From contig NZ_CP072842.1 of the NCBI RefSeq assembly GCF_017948305.1, forward strand, positions 1,094,001-1,158,000: 64,000 nt of DNA, in the 5' to 3' direction. The stretch is from Faecalibacter bovis. Its GTDB lineage: Bacteria > Bacteroidota > Bacteroidia > Flavobacteriales > Weeksellaceae. Numbering within the stretch: position 1 is the first letter of the stretch; every line of letters begins with the position of its first letter. Below, in pieces: positions 34,231 through 41,203 of this stretch. The position numbers and the translations under genes were made by a program. The notes beneath the pieces are model-generated. The model saw only the letters and a program-made list of their open reading frames with translations. It was not told where the DNA came from and did no database searches.

Positions 34231-35841
34231 ATGAATAAAAACACTATTAACTACATTCTAACATTTTTTTGTTTGCTATTTATAAGCAGTTGTAGTAATG
34301 ATGATGAAACATCGACATTTGAATCTTCTAAAGAGGAAAACTTAATGCTTCATAAAAATAATTCTTTTTTAGAAAAAAATGAAGATGTTAATTTTATTAT
34401 TAACGAATTGAGCAACATACAAAAATCCAATAAAAACACTCAATCATCCAATCAATATGATTTTATTATCCATAAAGAAAACATTACGTATATAAAAACT
34501 TTAGACGGAGAAAGAGAATCTTACACTTTTTTTGTAGAAAAAGAATATAAGCGAAATCTAAATTTTGTAGAAAATCTTGTTATTTCTAAAAAGAAGAACT
34601 CTGATAAATTTGAAGCTGCAATAGTTACTTATTTCTTTCCTCAAGGATACAATGTAGAAAATAAAAATTTTCAAGTTTTAAATTCAACACCTTTAGATAT
34701 TGATATTAGCCATTTTAGTAAATCTTCAATACCTCTTAGCAAATCATCTGGCGGAGGATGTTCTTATGAAGTAATAGAAACTGAACATTCATGTTATAGT
34801 AATGAACATTTTGGTGCAGGGGAATCAGGAAAATGTGATCATAAAGGCTATGGTCCCTATTCTACTTACGAGGTATATTTATCTTGTGGTAGTTCTGGTG
34901 GCGGAGGCGGTTATAATCCGAGTGGACCAGGTAGTGGTTCAGGTGGGACAGAAACAGGACCTTCTGGCTCTGGAGGTAATAACGGAAATGGAGGAGCTAA
35001 TGATGGTATAAATACAGGGATTACTTTACCTCCTTCTTGTCAAGGGATGCAGTGTGATGATGATGCTATAATTAATAAAATAAACTCGATCCTAAATAAT
35101 AATCATAGTGCTAGTGATTATTTTATAAAAAATCCGCAGGATTTAGATATTTTATTTGCCTTGGGTATAGATTTCTTTAATCAAAACCCTAATATTAGTT
35201 GGAGTTATTTAGAAAATTGGTTTTTTAAAACAAGAGAAGAAAAAGATTACACTTATGATGCAAGTTATTGGGAAAATCCAAATCTAACATTTCAGCGTCA
35301 AAACTTACCAACATGGAACAATTTTAATAGTGCTTACAGAAAATATAGTAATCCTGATGACCGTATGTTATTAGTTAATGAAATTGGAGGTCCTGTTAAA
35401 CAAGCTTTTATTGATTACCCTCAATTAGTCAGAGGTTTTTGTGCTGTTACTCTTTCATATGCTCTTAACTATTCGGGAGTAACCATTCCAAATATACCTA
35501 CAACAGGTACAGCTTTGGGAACTGTTCGGGGGGGTGACGGCAAATATTATTTTTTAAATGCGAAAGCTTTAAATGCGTGGATGAGGAAAACCTTTGGTAT
35601 AAACCCTATTAATCCTAAACATCTGTACATAAAAGGCTCAGATGGCGGTAGAAATGGAGAAAATTTCCCTAATTTAATAAGTAATAATATTAAAGGAATT
35701 TATTCTTTAGTTTCTTATAATGCAGAGTGGGCATCTGGACACGCAGATTTAATTCAAAATCGTTTATGCACATATGGTTGTCATTTTAATGATAATCCAC
35801 CAGCCCCAATAGAATATATAGATATTTGGATTTTAGATTAA
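34231..35841 (+). CDS. Lipoprotein with Tae4-like amidase domain (candidate antibacterial toxin)
   Basis: A protein of 536 residues from the ATG at 34231. A signal ending FISSC with SNDDE after the Cys marks a surface-type lipoprotein. The N-terminal half (to ~220) is unassigned and is followed by a Gly/Ser/Pro-rich linker (~225-275). The C-terminal ~170 residues show the layout of the type VI amidase effector Tae4: RGFCAVTLSYALNYSG (catalytic Cys), GGDGKYYFLNAKALNAWM, IKGIYSL and ASGHADLI (catalytic His), then YIDIWIL. Tae4 cuts between D-Glu and DAP of peptidoglycan. The frame is open 66 bp further up to a GTG at 34165. The next gene may be its immunity. Confidence 0.75.
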   Translation: MNKNTINYILTFFCLLFISSCSNDDETSTFESSKEENLMLHKNNSFLEKNEDVNFIINELSNIQKSNKNTQSSNQYDFIIHKENITYIKTLDGERESYTFFVEKEYKRNLNFVENLVISKKKNSDKFEAAIVTYFFPQGYNVENKNFQVLNSTPLDIDISHFSKSSIPLSKSSGGGCSYEVIETEHSCYSNEHFGAGESGKCDHKGYGPYSTYEVYLSCGSSGGGGGYNPSGPGSGSGGTETGPSGSGGNNGNGGANDGINTGITLPPSCQGMQCDDDAIINKINSILNNNHSASDYFIKNPQDLDILFALGIDFFNQNPNISWSYLENWFFKTREEKDYTYDASYWENPNLTFQRQNLPTWNNFNSAYRKYSNPDDRMLLVNEIGGPVKQAFIDYPQLVRGFCAVTLSYALNYSGVTIPNIPTTGTALGTVRGGDGKYYFLNAKALNAWMRKTFGINPINPKHLYIKGSDGGRNGENFPNLISNNIKGIYSLVSYNAEWASGHADLIQNRLCTYGCHFNDNPPAPIEYIDIWILD

Positions 35842-35847
35842 TTTATT

Positions 35848-36474
35848 ATGAAATATTTTTTGTTTATTTTTTTGTTTATTTCTAGTGAATATACTTTTTC
35901 TCAGCAACAAAATGTTCAAGATTCGCTATCATCTGTATTTGCAATTGCACGCTCCTTAGATGATGGATTTTATGTTATAAGTAACGATAACGAAAATTTT
36001 GGAATTGCAGATAGTTTAGGAAAAATTGTTTTGCCATTGGAATATAAATTTTATACAATAGATAGTAATTATCATAAAATTTTCGCTAAACGACTTGGTA
36101 AATCTCAGATTATTGATTATACCTCTCCAAATAGTGTAATATATTTAGATGAAAATATAAATTTTATTACTACTACTAAACACTATGCATCAAATGAGAA
36201 ATTTTTCCAAATTTTCTCATTTAAAGGAAAAATAGGACTTATTGATTCTTATAATAATCTTATGATTAGTCCTGTCTACGATGAAATCATAAGTTCTAAC
36301 CGATGGGATTATTTTATCGTTAAGTTAAATGACAAGTTTGGAATTGTAGATTATCAGAATAATTTTATTAAAAAAATAAAATACGATGAAATTGTGGTTG
36401 GAAAAGAAAGATTTATTCTGAAAAAGAAAGGAAATAAACACGAAGTTTTTCTACCCGGATTGAATAGAATTTAA
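35848..36474 (+). CDS. Exported WG-repeat protein, candidate immunity to the Tae4-like toxin
   Basis: A 208-residue protein with a signal peptide (MKYFLFIFLFISSEYTFSQ), so it acts in the periplasm. The body has WG-type repeats: NFGIADSLGKIVLPLEYKF, GKIGLIDSYNNLMISPVYDEI and DKFGIVDYQNNFIKKIKYDEI. It starts 6 bp after the lipoprotein amidase gene and is surely in the same transcript. Periplasmic location fits an immunity protein against a peptidoglycan amidase. That role is inferred from position; known Tae4 immunity proteins are of another fold. Confidence 0.7.
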   Translation: MKYFLFIFLFISSEYTFSQQQNVQDSLSSVFAIARSLDDGFYVISNDNENFGIADSLGKIVLPLEYKFYTIDSNYHKIFAKRLGKSQIIDYTSPNSVIYLDENINFITTTKHYASNEKFFQIFSFKGKIGLIDSYNNLMISPVYDEIISSNRWDYFIVKLNDKFGIVDYQNNFIKKIKYDEIVVGKERFILKKKGNKHEVFLPGLNRI

Positions 36475-36582
36475 ACTTTTAATAAATAAATAACAATATC
36501 TATTACGAAAAATTTAGGTATGCCAATTGAATAAATCGATAAAAACAGATATAACAGAGATTATGTAAAATAATATTGTAAA

Positions 36583-36610
36583 TCCTAACTAATATTTAGT
36601 TAGGTGTTTT
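36583..36610 (+). terminator. Terminator of the Tae4/WG operon
   Basis: CCTAACTA/TTAGTTAGG with an ATAT loop and a short T-tract lies 108 bp after the stop. Confidence 0.55.
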
Positions 36611-36739
36611 ATTATCAGATGGTTAGTTTGTATCTTTGCAAAAGAATACAAGAGTTCTTTAAAGAATGGTAGAGACCAAATCGAGACCATTTGATAAAAT
36701 AGATATTCAATCCCTCTGAAATAAAGGATTTCTGGCGTA

Positions 36740-36762
36740 GGTTCGAATCCCGCCAGCTCCAC
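36740..36762 (+). repeat. attR: 23-bp copy of the tmRNA 3' end
   Basis: Exact copy of 20016-20038 (GGTTCGAATCC to AGCTCCAC). The bases to its left differ from the tmRNA, so it is only a fragment of the tRNA-like end. Confidence 0.93.
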
Positions 36763-36774
36763 AACTTATAAGAT

Positions 36775-36809
36775 AATCCCTTATTTCGAAAGAGATAAGG
36801 GATTTTTAA
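36775..36809 (+). terminator. Displaced native tmRNA terminator
   Basis: AATCCCTTA/TAAGGGATT with a T-tract begins 13 bp after attR, at the distance expected for the ssrA terminator before the island came in. It now has no visible transcript to end. Confidence 0.6.
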
Positions 36810-36972
36810 ATTTAGATGAAATCTTATTTGGTCTACCATCATTCCATGATTTATTTCTTATATTTTCTTACTGTTTAAATATGACTTATTCACATCATAT
36901 TTTTTTCATTCCTCAAAACTATCTTATCTTAGTCGATGAATTAACATTACCAATACGCATAATTGATACAAA

Positions 36973-37665
36973 ATGAGTTCGTACGAATACTACAATTTTC
37001 CTATACAACTAGTGAAAGGTTTTTTAGATGACCCTAAAAAAGTTTTAATAGACATTTCGCACTACTGTATATACCGTGTTTTCTTTGATAATTTTGAGAA
37101 ATATTCTGGATCATTTACAGGTTACCAACAGGCATGTAGTGATTTTGGAATCGAGTTTAAAAATATCGCAGCAGCTTATCAGAATGGAAAGAATTTGTAT
37201 GATGCAACTATAGAAAAAAGCCCAATGGTTGGTATGAGTTCTGAGATGTACTGGGATTATTTTAATAATGAAAAGACTGAATTTGAACGTATGTTACTTT
37301 TAGGCGATTTAGCATTTAAAAGTATTTTAGGTTCTAAATCGTACATTAAACTAGATAATAAATATTGGTTTAGTCGTATCGATGGAAATGTAAAGTCGAT
37401 AGACAAAGAACTTTTGTCGGAAAAAGTTAAACGTTATTACAACGAATACCAAACAAAAAAAATTAAAAATAAATTAATTTCCGATTGGGGATTAGCATCA
37501 TATTCTCGTTACAACAGAGGTTTTTATATTAGTTATAAAATGTCGTTGGATGATTTAGCTTACCATGCAGAAAGGATTAGAAAGTCATCACAAGACAAAA
37601 AAATTAAAGCTGATGTACAAAGTGCACACGAGAAAGCAATGGCTCGTTTAGCACAAGAAAATTAA
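36973..37665 (+). CDS. Hypothetical protein
   Basis: A 230-residue soluble protein, largely helical, without signal peptide. Notable segments are FPIQLVKGFLDDPKKVLIDISHYCIYR at the N-terminus, GMSSEMYWDYFNNEKTEFERMLLLG in the middle and SDWGLASYSRYNRGFYISYKMSLDDLAYH, with a charged helical tail. I do not recognise the family. It is followed 18 bp later by a Coa1-like gene, probably in one transcript. It is the first core gene after the island. Confidence 0.6.
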   Translation: MSSYEYYNFPIQLVKGFLDDPKKVLIDISHYCIYRVFFDNFEKYSGSFTGYQQACSDFGIEFKNIAAAYQNGKNLYDATIEKSPMVGMSSEMYWDYFNNEKTEFERMLLLGDLAFKSILGSKSYIKLDNKYWFSRIDGNVKSIDKELLSEKVKRYYNEYQTKKIKNKLISDWGLASYSRYNRGFYISYKMSLDDLAYHAERIRKSSQDKKIKADVQSAHEKAMARLAQEN

Positions 37666-37683
37666 CACACAATTCCTAAACTT

Positions 37684-38118
37684 ATGACAGATTTTGATAA
37701 TGAATTAGTAAAACCAAAAAGCTGGTTTAATAGAAACTGGAAGTGGGCCGTACCTTTAGGATGTTTATCTACAATTGGTTTATTTTTCGTCTTATTATTT
37801 GGCGGGTTGTTTTTTGGTGTATCTAAGATGATGAGTAGTAATGATGGAACTACACAAGCAGTTAGTATTATTAATCAAGATCAAAATGTGAAAGAAAAAT
37901 TAGGTGAGAATATAGAAACTGACGGAATTTTTAGCGGAAATATTTCTACGTCTAATAACACCGGAGAAATGAATATTTCTGTACCAGTAAAAGGTTCCAA
38001 AGGAACAGGAACAGCAATAATAATTGCTGAAAAAGAATTCGGTAAATGGAATTATGAAAAAATTGCAGTTCAGATTGATGAAACAGGCGAAGTAATTCAG
38101 ATTCAAAAACAATATTAA
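37684..38118 (+). CDS. Cytochrome oxidase assembly factor Coa1-like protein
   Basis: A 144-residue membrane-anchored protein. A short cytoplasmic N-tail is followed by one transmembrane helix (about 24-46, AVPLGCLSTIGLFFVLLFGGLFF). Its outer domain (~65-144) has the pattern VKEKLGENIETDGIFSGNI...GEMNISVPVKGSKGTGTAIIIAEKE. This is the domain called Coa1 in bacteria, a beta-sheet domain of unknown role in this group. It is second in an operon with the hypothetical gene upstream. Confidence 0.7.
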   Translation: MTDFDNELVKPKSWFNRNWKWAVPLGCLSTIGLFFVLLFGGLFFGVSKMMSSNDGTTQAVSIINQDQNVKEKLGENIETDGIFSGNISTSNNTGEMNISVPVKGSKGTGTAIIIAEKEFGKWNYEKIAVQIDETGEVIQIQKQY

Positions 38119-38121
38119 AAC

Positions 38122-38152
38122 AAAAAAGGTTGAACTTAGTTCAACCTTTTTT
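38122..38152. terminator. Bidirectional terminator
   Basis: AAAAAGGTTGAAC/GTTCAACCTTTTT with a 3-nt loop lies between convergent genes. Confidence 0.88.
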
Positions 38153-38155
38153 GTT

Positions 38156-39100
38156 TTAATAATATGTAATCGTTCTTTTAATTACATATACTAAATTGTG
38201 ATTATTGTAAATTTCGCAGGTTGTCCAATTTCCAGTTGTATCAAATTGATACTTTATATCATAGGTTTTCAACATTGATTTTCCATTCTGAAATGTCTGA
38301 ACCTTTGCTGAGGTTACATTTTTTTGATTGTTGAAAACCAATTCTAATTTCAGGTTTTGATTGTGATCATATTTTTGAAATTTAGAAGTTTGATGATCCA
38401 AATCGTAATATGTAATTTGTTTTCGATTATCAACCACTTCTTCCAAATAAACAGGCGTATTTTGGTCGTAAATAAAATATTTTGTTAATCCTTTTCTGCC
38501 GTCAAAAGAAACAGTTTCTTCTTTGATTAATTGGCCTAATTTATTATAAGTAAATTTATTTTTACTTGAAACGTAGTTGTCAATTTTGGTTGTAATTTCG
38601 TTTAACTGATTTGTATAATCAAAATTCGTTTGATACAAAGAGGTTGAGGTTTTACTCTTCACAGTTTCGTGTAGCGAAGAAATTTTTCCATCCGTATTAT
38701 ATGTAAAATTCTTTAATGACGCTATGCGCAATGGATCTTCGCCATTGTTAATAACTGTTGTTTTTTGTTCAGTTAATCGACTTGCCGAATCGTACGAATA
38801 ATCTACATAACTATATGTTCCTATTTTTCCTTTATAATCTAATGAATTTACACGTTGTATTAGCTTTCCTTTTTCATTAAAATTTAAACTTATTTGATTG
38901 TAATATTCGTTATCAAGAAAAGGAATCGTTGTCGTATTTCCATTTGCATCATAAGATGTAGAAATTATTTTTTCAACATTTCCTTTTAAATTAAAATCGG
39001 TTGATTTTACCAAAGGTTGGTATTCATTTATTGAAATTTCTTGAGAAAATCCTATTTGTAGCCCGATTAAACTTAGTGTTATAGAGATTATTTTTTTCAT
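38156..39100 (-). CDS. Exported RHS/YD-repeat-like hypothetical protein
   Basis: A 314-residue protein from the ATG at 39100, which begins the signal peptide MKKIISITLSLIGLQIGFSQ. The frame extends 24 codons further but without signal character. The body consists of short YD-like units (VDYSYDSASRLTEQK, NFTYNTDGKISSLHE, FTYNKLGQLIKEET), as in RHS-repeat shells, but far too few for a toxin cage. It is probably periplasmic or surface exposed. The function is unknown. Its stop lies against the shared terminator. Confidence 0.65.
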   Translation of the reverse strand: MKKIISITLSLIGLQIGFSQEISINEYQPLVKSTDFNLKGNVEKIISTSYDANGNTTTIPFLDNEYYNQISLNFNEKGKLIQRVNSLDYKGKIGTYSYVDYSYDSASRLTEQKTTVINNGEDPLRIASLKNFTYNTDGKISSLHETVKSKTSTSLYQTNFDYTNQLNEITTKIDNYVSSKNKFTYNKLGQLIKEETVSFDGRKGLTKYFIYDQNTPVYLEEVVDNRKQITYYDLDHQTSKFQKYDHNQNLKLELVFNNQKNVTSAKVQTFQNGKSMLKTYDIKYQFDTTGNWTTCEIYNNHNLVYVIKRTITYY

Positions 39101-39280
39101 GTTTTTATATGCTAATTTTAAGTAGTATAACCTTTTAATCAAATTTATCATTTCTATAACATTTATAACCATACAACTTCATTTAAACTTTAAATATTTG
39201 TTAAAATGTTGATTATTAATGTTTATTGTGGTATTAAATAACTACCTTAATAATATATAACCATATAAACCCATAGATTT

Positions 39281-40357
39281 ATGAGTATAAAAGATCAATT
39301 ATTAAAACTTGCAAACGAAACAAATTCGCCTTGTATTACAATAGCATTTAACACCCATCGTACAATTCCAGATAATCAACAAGATCTGATTAAGTTAAAA
39401 AATCTTGTAAAAGAAGCAGAACAAAGATTGCTTGAAAAATATACGAAAAGAGAAATCGCTGATGTTTTAGAAAAATTGGAAGCTCTTCCAGATCAATTAG
39501 AAGTTCATAAAAATATAGAAAGTTTACATATATATGTATCCAAAGACACTTTCGAATTTATTCGTACAAATATTCCAGTAACTAATGAAGGTGTTTGGGT
39601 TGACGATACTTTTCATATCAGACCTTTAATTAAAGCAATGAATCGTGTGACTGAATATTTGGTACTTTATTTAACGAAAAAAGGAGTTCATTTATATGTT
39701 GCGATTAACGATTCGATTGTTAGAGAAATTGAAAATGAAGATTTTCCATTCACAGAAAATAATTACAATTTAAGTCATTTGTTTAGCGATTCAGATGATC
39801 AAACGAACAAGATTAGAGAATTTTATAATCAAGTAGATAAAGCTGTACATCGCGCAAATCCAGAAGGAACTTTACAATGTTTAGTTGTTTCAACAGATGA
39901 TAATTATGGTTTATTTATCGCTGAAGCTGATCATCCTACGATTTACTTAGGTAATATTTCAACTGATTTTAATTCACCAACTCAAAAGCATGATTTTATG
40001 GAAGCTGCAGGTGAATTTATCCAAAAATATCAGCACGATAATAGAACGAAATCTATTAACGAAATGAACGAAGCAGTAGGAAAAGGTTTAGTATTAACAG
40101 ATTTAGAAGAGATTTATCAAGCAGCTATTGATGGTCGTGGCGATTTACTAATTGTTTATCAAGATTATCAACAGCCAGTTCTTATGAAAGACGATCGTAC
40201 TTTTGAAATTGTAGATGATGCTACGGCGCCAGGAGTTTTAGATGATATTATAAGTACAATTGCTTGGGAAGTAATTTCTAAGAAAGGAAAAGCAATTTTT
40301 ACGGGCCAAGATGAAATTAAAGATTTAGGAAATGTGGTTCTAAAAACACGTTATTAA
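39281..40357 (+). CDS. baeRF-like protein (archaeo-eukaryotic release factor fold)
   Basis: A 358-residue cytoplasmic protein. The N-terminal ITIAFNTHRT and the central FHIRPLIKAMNRVTEYLVLYLTKKGVHLY are reminiscent of the bacterial archaeo-eukaryotic-release-factor superfamily, as is the later PTQKHDFMEAAGEFIQKY with GRGDLLIVYQDYQ. These proteins are thought to act on ribosomes or tRNA in stress. No GGQ motif is visible. The exact subfamily is uncertain. It is a single gene with its own terminator. Confidence 0.55.
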   Translation: MSIKDQLLKLANETNSPCITIAFNTHRTIPDNQQDLIKLKNLVKEAEQRLLEKYTKREIADVLEKLEALPDQLEVHKNIESLHIYVSKDTFEFIRTNIPVTNEGVWVDDTFHIRPLIKAMNRVTEYLVLYLTKKGVHLYVAINDSIVREIENEDFPFTENNYNLSHLFSDSDDQTNKIREFYNQVDKAVHRANPEGTLQCLVVSTDDNYGLFIAEADHPTIYLGNISTDFNSPTQKHDFMEAAGEFIQKYQHDNRTKSINEMNEAVGKGLVLTDLEEIYQAAIDGRGDLLIVYQDYQQPVLMKDDRTFEIVDDATAPGVLDDIISTIAWEVISKKGKAIFTGQDEIKDLGNVVLKTRY

Positions 40358-40382
40358 ACAGATATATAACAAAATAAATAGT

Positions 40383-40420
40383 AAAAAAGGATTCAAGTTA
40401 AAAGCTTGAATCCTTTTTTA
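40383..40420. terminator. Bidirectional terminator
   Basis: AAAAGGATTCAAG/CTTGAATCCTTTT with a 7-nt loop separates the baeRF-like gene and the GNAT gene. Confidence 0.85.
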
Positions 40421-40940
40421 AATCATACCAAAAGCATTTTGTATCAGAACCTTCAAGTATAAATTCATCTGAAATTACAAATCCAACTTTTTGTAATACA
40501 TTTTTAGAAGCTTCATTCATTTGATGCGTCATAGCGTGTAGATTAAAATGTTTTAAAGTTTCATAATAATAATTCATACATGCTTTTGCAGCCTCAGTCG
40601 CATAACCTTTGTCCCACGCTTCTTTTTTTAAACGATAGCCAAAATCTAAATATTTTGAGTGATTGTTGTAAGATTCTTCAATAAATTTAAATCCTGTCCA
40701 ACCGATAAAGCGGAATGTACTTTTCTCAATAACAGCAACACGTCCTATTCCATGTTTACGATATTGTAGCCGAATTGAATTTAATAAATTCAGCGCCTCA
40801 TCAATGGTTTTTAAAGGTTTATCTCTTAAGTAGGTATGTACTTCTGGTTGAGAATCCATCTCGAAAAATTCCATTGTATCTTCCAAAGTGATTGGTCTGA
40901 TGATCAATCTTTCAGTTTCTAAAAAAGGCAAATATTTCAT
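40398..40940 (-). CDS. GNAT family N-acetyltransferase (RimJ/RimL type)
   Basis: About 180 residues from the ATG at 40940 (MKYLPFLETERLIIRPITLED). An in-frame ATG at 40964 would add 8 residues. The fold is that of the GNAT_3 ribosomal-protein acetyltransferase group: ETERLIIRPIT at the start, FIGWTGFKF, LDFGYRLKKEAWDKGYATEAAKACMNYYYE (acetyl-CoA site) and NEASKNVLQKVGF. The substrate is not predictable. Confidence 0.88.
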   Translation of the reverse strand: MKYLPFLETERLIIRPITLEDTMEFFEMDSQPEVHTYLRDKPLKTIDEALNLLNSIRLQYRKHGIGRVAVIEKSTFRFIGWTGFKFIEESYNNHSKYLDFGYRLKKEAWDKGYATEAAKACMNYYYETLKHFNLHAMTHQMNEASKNVLQKVGFVISDEFILEGSDTKCFWYDLKKDSSF

Positions 40941-41136
40941 AGTGATGTGGTTTAAATATTTCATTTCAAAAATTAGCCCAAAAAAATGAATTAAACGTTA
41001 ATTGTTGTATTAAATATAATTAAAATCAATAAGTTACATTTGGTGTTTAGATTAAGATTATCGAATTAATTTCAACGTATTTATTCATATCTTCAATTAA
41101 TTTTTATGGCTGATATAATCAAATAATCATAAAAAA

Positions 41137-41171
41137 TAAAGCCCCAAAATCTGAATGATTTTGGGGCTTTT
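41137..41171 (-). terminator. Terminator of leuS
   Basis: AAAGCCCCAAAATC/GATTTTGGGGCTTT with a 5-nt loop lies 33 bp after the leuS stop. Confidence 0.85.
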
Positions 41172-41203
41172 ATCTTATCAATACTAAAAATAGTATCTAA
41201 TTT

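Larger units (their letters stand above)
20039..36762. mobile_element. 16.7-kb integrative genomic island in ssrA
   Basis: The island is bounded by the attL repeat (20016-20038) and its exact copy (36740-36762). A tyrosine integrase gene is the first gene inside. It carries RteC-like, excisionase-like HTH and replication-type genes at the left, and defence- and antagonism-type cargo to the right. No relaxase, coupling protein or conjugation genes are visible, so it is an integrative element that may be mobilised in trans or be a remnant. Core genes resume directly beyond the right repeat. Confidence 0.9.
36475..36972. other. Right end of the island and junction (498 bp without a gene)
   Basis: This holds the WG-gene terminator, a TATCTTTG (36631-36638) that matches the -7 pattern, the GACCA pair (36674, 36685) and the attR repeat. 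The displaced tmRNA terminator and the promoter region of the next core gene follow. A 75-residue minus-strand frame across it has no support. Confidence 0.6.

Noticed and set aside
34802-35011. A 69-residue frame inside the amidase lipoprotein
   Set aside because: It is an alternative frame of the glycine-rich linker.
36615-36842. A 75-residue minus-strand frame across attR
   Set aside because: It spans the att repeat and a terminator stem and is rich in residues that these structures would force.
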